Shown here piece after piece: positions 1-8,163 of a stretch of DNA of 18,109 nt (positions are counted from its first letter, which is position 1; every line of letters begins with the position of its first letter). The notes beneath the pieces are model-generated. The model worked only from the letters and a program-made list of their open reading frames with translations, was not told the origin of the DNA and ran no database searches. Source of the stretch: JBKBYG01 sp046313435 (GTDB lineage Bacteria; Pseudomonadota; Alphaproteobacteria; Rickettsiales; Arcanibacteraceae); the NCBI GenBank assembly GCA_046313435.1, contig JBKBYG010000031.1, positions 1 to 18,109 on the forward strand. Reading direction: 5' to 3'. The position numbers and the translations under genes are program-made.

Positions 1-2293
1 TTGTACCCGCAGTTTGTAACTGAGTTTGTAATGCAGTAGCATTAGCAAATGTTCCAAATTTATAGAATACAAAATTATTAGTTCCAGCTATAGCAGTATC
101 ACCTGTTACTGTAACAGTTAAAGGGTTAAATGCTGAAGCAACTATTGAAGTACCATCACCACGCATTAAAATCTGATCTTGAGTGAAACCACTAACATCA
201 AATACCAATTTATCAACTGGGTTGATACCAGCGCCGCCAGGGTTAAAGTCTTTAATAGTAACTTTATTATTTGCAGTGTTAGCATCATCATAAGCACCAG
301 CTCCACCAGCACCTATTTGATACTCATCCTTACCAGCACCGCCAGTAAATGTGTCTTTACCTCTAAATGTTGCAAATAAATCGTCATCATTACCACCATA
401 AATAATATCGTCTTTGCTACCATCAACAATAGTATTTTGACCAGTTAAGCTTCCTTTAATTGTAACATTTGCAACTCCACCTGGTTCAATAGCGACAGCA
501 AAATCACCTACTAATTTAGAAGCATCGATTGAAGTTACAGTATTTTTGATTGTAGCATCATTACCTAAATGTTGAGCTGCAGTAAAGTCTGCGCTACCTG
601 CACCAATTACATTTAATGTTTTGATAGCATTATCATTTAACTGAATATTTACACCAGCAACATCAGATTGAACATTAACAGTTTGTACGCTATTAGCTAA
701 TAAATAATGATCTTGTGCAGTAGTAAATACTAAGTTCAATTCATTATTAGTATTAGCAGGCTCAGCAATACCTAAAGTTAAATTCCCTGTATCATCTAGA
801 CCAATTGTACCAGCATTAAATTTAACAAAAGTACCTGTAGGAACTTTGCTAATCGTACGTGCAGTAGTATCAGATCCAGTAAGTAATAAGTTTTTAACTC
901 CATCAAATTTAGCAAGTTCAAAATTTCCAGCTAATTGAGTAGTTAAGTTAAGAGTTTGAACATTGGTAATGCCTAATTTATTGCCAGTAGTGATTAGACC
1001 AGAAGCTGTAACAACGTCTGCAGCTGGTGCAACAAGCATATTATCACCAGCGCCTAAATCGATAACATCTGTATCTTTTAGGTTAGTACGAGTAATTAAA
1101 TCATTACCTTTACCAGTTTTGATTGTTGCAGGAGCATTAGTTGAAATTTTTGCATTAATAGCGCCATTTGCAGCAGATGCATCAAAATAAGTAACTCCGG
1201 CTAAAGTAGCAGCACTCACATCTAATGGTGCATCGCCTTTAACTACAATCTTTTTGTATAGGGTACCAGCATCAGTTAGAGTGAATGTATTGATTTCACC
1301 ATTTGAGCTGATAACGATATTTTCAGGGTTGTTTGTACCTGCGCTATCAGTGATAGTAACTGTACCTAAAACATTATTTAAATTCAAGAAACCGAATTTA
1401 TCATTATCAATACCACCAGCTTTATATCTAAAAGTATAAGTTTTAGTAGCATCTGATGCATCAACTATACCTAATTCAGTAGCAAGTGATTTAATGTTTT
1501 GAACTGTACCGTTATAAGGGCTAAAGTTAAATGTGATATTAGCTAAATCAGTAGAATTTACAGCATTAAATACTAAACCATCGGCAACAGCATTTAAATT
1601 AACATTTTGTATATTGTTTAAAACAGGAGTAATTGTGCCAGCTGGAAGTTCAACAGCAACAACTGTATTTTGACCACCAAGACCATCAATTTTCTTATTT
1701 CTAAGTGTATGGTTTCCACCAGCACTTAGACCTGCTTGGAATAAATCATCACCTGCAGTTCCAGTATATTTATAATGGAAATTATCAAGTATATATGTTT
1801 GACCTTGTCCACCGCTTGCAGCAAATGCATTGTCAATATCCGCAATAGCCATAGCAGTGCCTGGTTTAATTGCTAGGCGATTTTCAAGTCTGCCAACATT
1901 TTGGAAATGACTTTCAACATCAAACGTAGGGTTATCAGTTACATATTGATCTAAATCTGGGTTAAGATCTAAATAGTCATCTTTATAATATACATGACTT
2001 GCTACACGCCCTTCAGATTTGCCAGCATTAATATAATGTTCTAGCCAATCTTGACCGGTCCATTTGTTTTCTAGCGCATATTTATTTAAATCTGTATTAT
2101 TAGCAGCATAATCTCTTTGAATATAAGTATATATTGCTATACGGTTTGCTGGTAACCCAACATCAAAGTAATGATCAAATATTTGAGCATCATTCCATTG
2201 TTGTGCAATAAAATAAGCTTTGAAATCTGGATTATTGTCCAAATATGTTTGTTTATCATAATAACTTTTAACTTGGTCTTTTGTGAGAGCCAT
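1..2293 (-). CDS. RTX-type S-layer-like secreted protein (partial, C-terminus outside window)
   Basis: An open frame runs from the ATG at 2293 to the left edge with no stop, giving 764 residues. AGAAGG lies 8 nt before the start. There is no Sec signal peptide, as expected for type I secretion. Residues 11-141 hold three ~44-residue repeats, each ending in H-[YF]-x3-G-x3-[NG]-R-[VIL]-A, with H at 41, 86 and 129 and R at 51, 96 and 139. Residues 145-620 are low-complexity, rich in T, N, A, V, L and D, with beta-type repeats such as NVNLN, TLNLT and TLNVI. Degenerate calcium-binding RTX motifs occur at about 393-417 (GKGNDLI, LGAGDN) and 624-660 (GGNDDDLF, GGAGKDEY). After them, VTIKDFNPGG and DKLVFDVSG resemble the C-terminal region of RsaA-like S-layer proteins. 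Only three Met occur after the first residues and there is no Cys. The call as an S-layer protein rests on composition, RTX placement and neighbours; a large RTX adhesin is the alternative. The secretion signal lies outside the window. Confidence 0.8.
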   Translation of the reverse strand, partial: MALTKDQVKSYYDKQTYLDNNPDFKAYFIAQQWNDAQIFDHYFDVGLPANRIAIYTYIQRDYAANNTDLNKYALENKWTGQDWLEHYINAGKSEGRVASHVYYKDDYLDLNPDLDQYVTDNPTFDVESHFQNVGRLENRLAIKPGTAMAIADIDNAFAASGGQGQTYILDNFHYKYTGTAGDDLFQAGLSAGGNHTLRNKKIDGLGGQNTVVAVELPAGTITPVLNNIQNVNLNAVADGLVFNAVNSTDLANITFNFSPYNGTVQNIKSLATELGIVDASDATKTYTFRYKAGGIDNDKFGFLNLNNVLGTVTITDSAGTNNPENIVISSNGEINTFTLTDAGTLYKKIVVKGDAPLDVSAATLAGVTYFDASAANGAINAKISTNAPATIKTGKGNDLITRTNLKDTDVIDLGAGDNMLVAPAADVVTASGLITTGNKLGITNVQTLNLTTQLAGNFELAKFDGVKNLLLTGSDTTARTISKVPTGTFVKFNAGTIGLDDTGNLTLGIAEPANTNNELNLVFTTAQDHYLLANSVQTVNVQSDVAGVNIQLNDNAIKTLNVIGAGSADFTAAQHLGNDATIKNTVTSIDASKLVGDFAVAIEPGGVANVTIKGSLTGQNTIVDGSKDDIIYGGNDDDLFATFRGKDTFTGGAGKDEYQIGAGGAGAYDDANTANNKVTIKDFNPGGAGINPVDKLVFDVSGFTQDQILMRGDGTSIVASAFNPLTVTVTGDTAIAGTNNFVFYKFGTFANATALQTQLQTAGT

Positions 2294-2327
2294 ATTAATT
2301 ACCTTCTATTTTAATAATTAAACCAAA

Positions 2328-2345
2328 GAGGAAGTTTATCCTCCT
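2328..2345 (-). promoter_or_regulatory. Leader element: orphan Shine-Dalgarno (AGGAGG) in a short hairpin
   Basis: Within the predicted leader, a perfect AGGAGG (2345-2340, minus strand) lies 47 nt before the start codon. No ATG, GTG or TTG follows at a usable distance, and the working ribosome site is the AGAAGG at 2307-2302. The same bases can pair as GAGGA / TCCTC across a 6-nt loop (2343-2328). It resembles the upstream Shine-Dalgarno sites that stabilise some highly expressed mRNAs (known for Bacillus cry3A). That role is inference. Confidence 0.35.
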
Positions 2346-2382
2346 ACCTAGGCATATGCGGTTTAACATATGTTCCTGGAAT

Positions 2383-2411
2383 AACCTATTTAAGAAATCT
2401 AATTTTGTCAA
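2383..2411 (-). promoter_or_regulatory. Predicted sigma70-type promoter of the S-layer-like gene
   Basis: On the minus strand a perfect TTGACA (2411-2406) is followed by a 17-nt spacer and TAGGTT (2388-2383), a weak -10 match. Transcription would start near 2376, giving a leader of about 83 nt. The upstream acyltransferase ends at 2427 on the same strand, so this gene probably has its own promoter rather than depending on read-through. Confidence 0.5.
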
Positions 2412-2426
2412 GGGTTTATGCCTTTC

Positions 2427-3620
2427 TTAGTCTTGTAATGAACTATTTTTGAAGGGATTGTTACATTTTTCCCCAAGTAAACGCCCGAATTTGTTAAAAG
2501 GTTTTTCAATAAATAAATGAATTAGGTAAGAGACAATGATAATTATTATTAAAGTTATAATTAAAGCGGTATAAGCTTCTTTAAATATACGGTAAAATAT
2601 ATTTATTAAACTATAACCTAGTATCACATGGTTCAAATATAATGGATAACTAATTTCAGCAAAAAAATTAAGCCATTTTTTGTAAGGTAATTTATTCGAA
2701 TAATAGAACGCCAGTAAAAAACTTATTACGGCTGCTGTATAAGGTATTATTATGTTACTAATCCTATATTCAAGCTCTGTAATATATAAATATAAAATAA
2801 ATTTGAAAAATAATATTATTGAGAATAGAATTGCTGAATTCAAACTAATATTTTTTTTATAATAATTGTAAATTATAGTTCCTATAAACATATATGTTAT
2901 CAAATGTAAATATTTTGAATATATTAAATAAATTCTATGGATTATAAGTTCAATAAAGCTCATAGGTTGGCTAGTTAAGACAAACTCATAATATATTTCA
3001 AATGAAACTTTTATTACCCAGGCAAAAATACTAATTTTTATAATTCTGTAGGAATCAGTTATTTGTGTTTTACTAAAAAATATTGCGCAAACTAAATAGA
3101 ATATAATTTCCACAGCTAATGTCCAACTTGAAGGCTCAATAATTGCTAAATTCAAGATTGGAGCTAGCAAGCTAATATTTAATAGATATTGTTTGAGAGT
3201 ATATTTAAACTCTATATAATAATAATTTGTATAACAAAAAGATAAAAGACATAATATAGTAATCGAACAAATAAGAACTGGATATATTCTAAATATTCTT
3301 TGTACCAAAAATTGAAGTTTGTTTGATTTTTCTAATGAAAATGGCATGACAAATCCACTAATTAAAAAAAACATTGCTACTCCAAAAGCTCCGAAATTAA
3401 ATCTGTATTTGCCTATATAAAACAAGTGATAAACTTTGTAATTTTCAGTAGGAGGATAATTTAAAAAATCACCAATTATTTTAGGGGCTAGCCAATAAGT
3501 CTCGCCTAAATGAAAATACACTACTATTAAACAGCTTATCCCTCTTAAAGCTTGAATAAACCATAGACGGTGAAGAGAATCAGTTTTGATAGGATGTGAA
3601 AAATTAGTAAGTTCTTGCAT
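2427..3620 (-). CDS. Acyltransferase 3 family membrane O-acyltransferase (OafA-like)
   Basis: This integral membrane protein of about ten helices should transfer acyl (often acetyl) groups to surface glycans. Family motifs are visible (numbered from the GTG discussed below): R35-G and H46 in LRGISCLIVVYFH, where the arginine and histidine are typical of the active site; FFLISGF near residue 95; RIFRIYP near 119; SWTLAVE with E180; and YPLYLNH near the C-terminus. The SGNH esterase domain of long OafA proteins is absent. The ATG at 3620 is used here; an in-frame GTG at 3647 would add nine residues, and neither start has a clear ribosome site. The gene is divergent from the polysaccharide operon and reads toward the S-layer-like gene 134 bp downstream. 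Acylation of the polysaccharide made by the neighbouring genes is the obvious guess; the substrate cannot be read from sequence. Confidence 0.85.
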   Translation of the reverse strand: MQELTNFSHPIKTDSLHRLWFIQALRGISCLIVVYFHLGETYWLAPKIIGDFLNYPPTENYKVYHLFYIGKYRFNFGAFGVAMFFLISGFVMPFSLEKSNKLQFLVQRIFRIYPVLICSITILCLLSFCYTNYYYIEFKYTLKQYLLNISLLAPILNLAIIEPSSWTLAVEIIFYLVCAIFFSKTQITDSYRIIKISIFAWVIKVSFEIYYEFVLTSQPMSFIELIIHRIYLIYSKYLHLITYMFIGTIIYNYYKKNISLNSAILFSIILFFKFILYLYITELEYRISNIIIPYTAAVISFLLAFYYSNKLPYKKWLNFFAEISYPLYLNHVILGYSLINIFYRIFKEAYTALIITLIIIIIVSYLIHLFIEKPFNKFGRLLGEKCNNPFKNSSLQD

Positions 3621-3689
3621 AATATTAGTTTTTATATATAAATCCACTTATAAGATTCATTGTAGTAATATTAAAAATAAAATTTATAA

Positions 3690-4808
3690 ATGATAACGGT
3701 AACGAAGCCATATTTTCCTCCAATAGAAAAATATATAAGATATATAGAGCAAATTTGGAATAATAATCAATTAACAAATGCAGGACCTTTAGTTTTAGAA
3801 TTAGAAAGTAATTTAAGGGAATATTTAGAAACAACAAATTGTTATTTCTTAAATAATGGTACTATTGCACTTCAGCTTGCAATAAAAGCATTAGATTTAC
3901 AAGGCGAGATTATTACAACGCCATTCTCTTACGTAGCAACTACTTCCTCAATTGTATGGGAAGGATGTATTCCTGTTTTTGTTGACATCGAAGAAGACAC
4001 GCTTACAATTGATCCAGCTAAAATAGAAGAATCAATAACAGATCGAACAGTGGCAATCCTTGCTACTCATGTTTATGGCAATCCTTGTGATATAGAGAAA
4101 ATAGAAACTATTGCTAAAAAATATAATTTGAAAATAATATATGATGCTGCGCATTGTTTTGGAGTAAAATATAAAAATATTCCAATAGTAAATTACGGTG
4201 ATATTTCTACTCTTAGTTTCCATGCAACAAAATTATTCCATACCGGAGAAGGCGGGGCAGTCATATCAAATAACGTAGATATTGCGCACAAATTATCATA
4301 TATGAGAAATTTTGGGCATAACGGCGTAGAAAATTTTTTTGGAATAGGCATTAATGGTAAAAACTCTGAGCTTCACGCTGCCATGGGATTATGTAACTTA
4401 CCTGAAATCAATCGACTTATTGAAATTAGAAAGAAAATTTGTAATTTATATGACGAGTTGTTATTAAATAATGGTGAAATTATAAGGCCAAAGCTACGCG
4501 AAGGTACCGAGTATAATTATGCTTATTACCCTGTTTTATTTTCAAGTGAAAAAACATTATTAAATATTGTAAAAAAACTTAATGATGAAAATATATTTCC
4601 TAGAAGATATTTTTATCCTTCGCTAAATAAATTGAATTATGTAAAGCAGTCTAAAATGGAAATTAGTGAAGATGTTTCAACTAGAATATTATGTCTGCCA
4701 TTATATCACACTTTAGAAGAAAAGGATGTTATAAGAATAAGTAAAATAATATTGGAAGGATGCGTTGGTAATAAAATGAATTTAATAAAGTCAGCGGACT
4801 GTTTATAA
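3690..4808 (+). CDS. DegT/DnrJ/EryC1/StrS family sugar aminotransferase (VioA/perosamine synthase-like)
   Basis: A PLP-dependent enzyme of 372 residues, the normal family length. It transfers an amino group to the keto carbon of a nucleotide-linked 4-keto-6-deoxyhexose. The PLP-binding lysine is K181 in SFHATKLFHTGEGG, and the DAAH motif at 152-155 supplies the aspartate that contacts the cofactor ring. The opening VTKPYFPP and the LTNAGP motif near 28 resemble dTDP-4-amino-4,6-dideoxyglucose transaminases (VioA type) more than the C-3 aminotransferases; GDP-perosamine synthase is a close alternative. The ATG start has no Shine-Dalgarno but begins exactly where the family does. It is the first gene of a six-gene run. 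Only about 42-69 bp separate it from the divergent acyltransferase, so its promoter probably overlaps that gene's 5' end. The dehydratase that makes the 4-keto sugar is not in the window. Confidence 0.85.
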   Translation: MITVTKPYFPPIEKYIRYIEQIWNNNQLTNAGPLVLELESNLREYLETTNCYFLNNGTIALQLAIKALDLQGEIITTPFSYVATTSSIVWEGCIPVFVDIEEDTLTIDPAKIEESITDRTVAILATHVYGNPCDIEKIETIAKKYNLKIIYDAAHCFGVKYKNIPIVNYGDISTLSFHATKLFHTGEGGAVISNNVDIAHKLSYMRNFGHNGVENFFGIGINGKNSELHAAMGLCNLPEINRLIEIRKKICNLYDELLLNNGEIIRPKLREGTEYNYAYYPVLFSSEKTLLNIVKKLNDENIFPRRYFYPSLNKLNYVKQSKMEISEDVSTRILCLPLYHTLEEKDVIRISKIILEGCVGNKMNLIKSADCL

Positions 4809-4820
4809 ATAGGTTTTAAA

Positions 4821-5768
4821 TTGAATAAATATCAGATTGAACTCAGTGTAATATTAGTATGTTACAATCAAGAAAAATATATTGCACAAGCTATCGAAAG
4901 CATATTAATGCAAAAGGTAGATTTTAAATATGATATAATCATTGCGGATGACCATTCTACGGATTCAACTTTAAATATTATTCAAGAATATGCTAATCAA
5001 TATCCAGAATTAATAAAAATTATTCCGAAAGAACAAAATTTGGGAGTTACTAAAAATTACAAAAGAGCTTTTCAATCTACAAACAGTAAATATATAGCTA
5101 TTTTAGAAGGCGATGATTACTGGACATCTCCATTAAAATTACAAACTCAATTTGATTTCTTAGAACTACATAGAGAATGTAGTGTTTGCTCGCATAAATT
5201 TTTACTATTCACTGAATTATATGATGATGGTCATATTAATAAATTATCTTATAATATTAAATCTAAAGCTACTAGAATTGAGTTAAAAACCGCTCAAGAC
5301 TTAATTAAAGATAATTTTATTGGTAACTTTTCAACTTGCATGTATAGAAAAGATATAATTGATAAAATTCCTCAAGAATTATTTGATATGCAAGTATATG
5401 ATTGGATGTATAATATTGTCACTGCGCAATACGGGCTTGTAGGATACATAAATGAAATAATGTCTGTATATAGACAACATAAGCAAGGTGTTTGGTCTGG
5501 TAAGCTTTCAAAGGAAAAACTAAAGATTACGCTTAGTCTTATTGATGAATATAATAAATTTTTAAAATACGAATATAATGCAGAATTTACTGAGTTAAAG
5601 ACTAGGCTTCAAGTAGTAAATATTAAGTCTTTAAAGTCAATCAACTATAATATGTTTAAACATATATTGAAATTATGTATTCCAAAATTATTGAAAAAAA
5701 TATATAGACTAGTAGTACCTCCAGTATTTATATTATTTATAAAATTTTTAAAACAAAAAAATTATTAG
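4821..5768 (+). CDS. GT2 family glycosyltransferase (first of two)
   Basis: This 315-residue inverting glycosyltransferase has a GT-A fold and probably acts at the inner membrane on a lipid-linked glycan. LSVILVCYNQE (8-18) is the first strand, ADDHSTDST (42-50) the nucleotide-sugar loop, and EGDDYW (96-101) holds the metal-binding D-x-D equivalent. The last ~45 residues are basic and hydrophobic and could anchor it to the membrane. The start is TTG, with TAGG seven nt upstream; the next Met is residue 30, after the essential first strand, so the TTG is required. It begins 12 nt after the aminotransferase and ends 6 nt before the next gene. Sugar specificity cannot be predicted. Confidence 0.85.
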   Translation: MNKYQIELSVILVCYNQEKYIAQAIESILMQKVDFKYDIIIADDHSTDSTLNIIQEYANQYPELIKIIPKEQNLGVTKNYKRAFQSTNSKYIAILEGDDYWTSPLKLQTQFDFLELHRECSVCSHKFLLFTELYDDGHINKLSYNIKSKATRIELKTAQDLIKDNFIGNFSTCMYRKDIIDKIPQELFDMQVYDWMYNIVTAQYGLVGYINEIMSVYRQHKQGVWSGKLSKEKLKITLSLIDEYNKFLKYEYNAEFTELKTRLQVVNIKSLKSINYNMFKHILKLCIPKLLKKIYRLVVPPVFILFIKFLKQKNY

Positions 5769-5774
5769 TATCAA

Positions 5775-6890
5775 ATGACAGAAACTCCGTTAATTAGTGT
5801 TGTAATGAGTTCATATAATCATAGCAAGTATGTACAAGAAGCTATATATAGTGTGCTTAATCAAACTTATAAAAATTTTGAATTTATTATCAATGATGAT
5901 GGCTCAAGTGATGATACCCTACAAAAGATAAAAGAAATACAAGATGATAGAATAAAATTATTTTGGTTTGAAGAAAATCAGGGTGCTTGTGCTTCAGTGA
6001 ATCGCTGTATAAAACATGCCAGTGGTGATTATATAGCTTTAATTAATTCTGATGATACATGGGTAACTAATAAGCTTGAAAAGCAAATAAAGTTTTTAGA
6101 AGAAAATTCTAATATAGCAGCTGTTTTTTCCTATGCTAATTTTAAAGATGCAAATATGAATGACTTTCCTCTTGAGGAACGTCCGTATTTTCATAATATT
6201 TTTTCGCAAGCTAATAGAACAAGAGCAGAATGGGTAAGAAAATTCTTTTTTGAAGGTAATTGTTTATGTCATCCAAGTATTTTAATTCGGAAAAAATGTT
6301 ATGATGAATTAGGCTTATATGAAAACAATTTCAGACAGTTGCCTGATTATGACATGTGGGTCAAATTTTTAAAAAAATACGAATTTCATATTCAGGAAGA
6401 AGGTCTAATAAATTTTAGATTCATAGGTAGTGGGAATGCTAGTAGTCCAACTTTAACTAATCATATTAGAGTAAGAAACGAACTTCATCTAATTACAAAG
6501 AATTTCTTTAAAAATATGCCTATGCAACTTTTTAAAGAGGCATTTAAAGATATTCTTATAAATAAAGATTTTACTTCTGAAGAAGAATATGAATGTGAAC
6601 AGGCGTTTTTGTTTATAAATCATCAACCTATTCACAAATTAATCGGATATGAAAAACTATTTGATTTAATGCAAAAAGAGCAATGTAAAAATCTTTTAAA
6701 AGACAATTATAAATTTACTGATAAAGATTTTATGAAGCTTTCAGGGGAAGTTAGTTTTTTCATGAATCAAGAGACCTCTACTATTGCTATGATAAAAATT
6801 ATATTGCAAAAGATTTCAGCCACCCCTAAGAAAAAAATAATATTATGCTGCTTTAATTATTTGAAAAATAGAATAAAAAAATTTCTATGA
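5775..6890 (+). CDS. GT2 family glycosyltransferase (second of two)
   Basis: A 371-residue GT-A glycosyltransferase, distinct in sequence from the preceding gene. LISVVMSSYNHSKYVQEAI (6-24) opens the fold, DDGSSDDT (41-48) contacts the nucleotide and NSDDTW (91-96) carries the D-x-D equivalent. LPDYDMW (189-195) matches the ED-Y-x-W catalytic-base region of the family. After about residue 220 come ~150 residues that I cannot match to a domain, ending in a basic hydrophobic tail. The stop overlaps the next start by 4 nt (ATGA), so translation is probably coupled. No Shine-Dalgarno is evident at the ATG. It likely extends the same polysaccharide as its neighbour. Confidence 0.85.
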   Translation: MTETPLISVVMSSYNHSKYVQEAIYSVLNQTYKNFEFIINDDGSSDDTLQKIKEIQDDRIKLFWFEENQGACASVNRCIKHASGDYIALINSDDTWVTNKLEKQIKFLEENSNIAAVFSYANFKDANMNDFPLEERPYFHNIFSQANRTRAEWVRKFFFEGNCLCHPSILIRKKCYDELGLYENNFRQLPDYDMWVKFLKKYEFHIQEEGLINFRFIGSGNASSPTLTNHIRVRNELHLITKNFFKNMPMQLFKEAFKDILINKDFTSEEEYECEQAFLFINHQPIHKLIGYEKLFDLMQKEQCKNLLKDNYKFTDKDFMKLSGEVSFFMNQETSTIAMIKIILQKISATPKKKIILCCFNYLKNRIKKFL

Positions 6891-7393
6891 GTATAAAAAT
6901 TTTTGAGTCTGCAAAAATTATTGGTAGAGAAAATATTGAATTCGGTACAAATATAATAATTGATGATTTTGTTTTTATTTATGCAAAGAATAAAATGAAA
7001 ATTGGAAATTATGTGCATATAGCTTGCTTTTCTTCAATTGCTGGCGGAGAATATTTTGAAATGGGAGATTTCTCAGGTATTTCCCAAGGTGTAAGAATAT
7101 TTACCGCATCTGATGATTTTAAGGATTGGGGGTTTGGTAACCCTACTATAAGTGAAGAATATAGAAATGTAACACGTGGGGAAGTGAAAATAGGTAAATT
7201 TTCTATAATAGGCGCAAACTCTGTTATATTGCCAAATGTTACAATTGGAGAAGGAGTAAGTGTTGGCGCTAACTCGGTAGTAAGTAAAGATTTGCTTGAT
7301 TGGGGAATATATGTAGGAAATAGAAGAGTTGCAGAAAGAAATAAAGAAGGAGTATATAAAACTTATAATAAATTTTTGGAAAATAATAAGTAA
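6887..7393 (+). CDS. Left-handed beta-helix (hexapeptide) sugar acetyltransferase
   Basis: A 168-residue protein made almost entirely of hexapeptide repeats ([LIV]-G-x4), the fold of acetyl-CoA-dependent sugar O- and N-acetyltransferases of the Maa/WbbJ type. Repeats are seen at IIGRENIEFGTNIII (11-25), KIGNYVHIA and, towards the end, KIGKFSIIGANSVIL and TIGEGVSVGANSVV. The long loop in the middle, FTASDDFKDWGFG, is where such enzymes usually place catalytic and substrate-binding residues, although the usual His of this loop is not obvious. It has no N-terminal PglD-type domain, so it is not a typical NeuD/PglD/PerB protein. Its position after a 4-aminosugar transaminase makes N- or O-acetylation of that sugar likely, but this is inference. 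Confidence 0.8.
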   Translation: MSIKIFESAKIIGRENIEFGTNIIIDDFVFIYAKNKMKIGNYVHIACFSSIAGGEYFEMGDFSGISQGVRIFTASDDFKDWGFGNPTISEEYRNVTRGEVKIGKFSIIGANSVILPNVTIGEGVSVGANSVVSKDLLDWGIYVGNRRVAERNKEGVYKTYNKFLENNK

Positions 7394-7396
7394 AAT

Positions 7397-8161
7397 ATGA
7401 AACGAATTTTAAAAAATTATTTGATAATCAAAGCACTTTCTTTGAATGAACTTAAGGTTAAATACAAAAGAAATGTGTTAGGATTCTTTTGGTCTTTGCT
7501 TAATCCAATTCTCAATATAAGTTTAATTAGTATTGTATTTTCCAAAATTATGGAAATGTCATATAAGGATTTTGTCTTATTTTTGACCCCTGCTATTATG
7601 GCATGGAATTTATTTGTGAATATAATTAATAGCTGTTCAAATTGCCTTATTTATAATGAAAGATTAATAAGAAATACAAATATAGATAAATTTATATTCC
7701 CGCTAGTATCAACTACTACAACATTGGTAGACTTCTTTCTAGCGTTTACTTCTCTTTTGACTTTATACTTTTTGTTGTTTTTTGCAAAAATTCATATAGC
7801 AATATTCATAATTCCATTTTCTATATTATTGCTAACAATATTTGCTTTCTCAATTGGAACAATTATTAGTATTGTAAATATATATTTTAGAGATATTGGA
7901 TATATTGTAAATGTTTTGCTTCAAATTTTATTTTTCTTAACGCCTATATTATATCAAAAATCTAGACTTGGAACATTTGTAAATCTTGCAAAAATTAATC
8001 CAATGTTACATTTTATTGATCTGTTCAGGGATCCGATATATTATGGAAATTTACCAAGTTCAGAAACATTTCTTATAACTGCAGCTTGGTCTTTGGGAAT
8101 GTTCTTAGTAAGTTATAATTTACTCAATAAATTAAAAGATCAAATAATATTTAGACTATAA
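7397..8161 (+). CDS. wzm: ABC-2 type polysaccharide exporter permease (Wzm/KpsM-like)
   Basis: A 254-residue inner-membrane protein with about six hydrophobic segments, the usual size for Wzm, KpsM and TagG permeases. The N-terminal amphipathic stretch and LGFFWSLLNPI (28-38) match the family signature seen before the first helix. Another family feature is the ILFFLTPILYQ segment followed by NPMLHFIDLFRDPIYYG near the C-terminus. It lies 3 nt after the acetyltransferase and 2 nt before its ATPase partner. It would form the channel that moves a finished undecaprenyl-linked glycan to the periplasm. The symbol assumes an O-antigen; a capsule exporter (KpsM) is the alternative. Confidence 0.85.
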   Translation: MKRILKNYLIIKALSLNELKVKYKRNVLGFFWSLLNPILNISLISIVFSKIMEMSYKDFVLFLTPAIMAWNLFVNIINSCSNCLIYNERLIRNTNIDKFIFPLVSTTTTLVDFFLAFTSLLTLYFLLFFAKIHIAIFIIPFSILLLTIFAFSIGTIISIVNIYFRDIGYIVNVLLQILFFLTPILYQKSRLGTFVNLAKINPMLHFIDLFRDPIYYGNLPSSETFLITAAWSLGMFLVSYNLLNKLKDQIIFRL

Positions 8162-8163
8162 AA

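Noticed and set aside
179..1439. Plus-strand open frames at 179-379, 963-1190 and 1254-1439
   Set aside because: They lie opposite the long minus-strand RTX gene, have low-complexity S/T/V-rich translations and no ribosome sites; they are antisense shadows of its repeats.
3625..3837. Minus-strand open frame over the divergent promoter and aminotransferase start
   Set aside because: It overlaps the well-supported aminotransferase and the acyltransferase start, and its hydrophobic product matches nothing I recognise.
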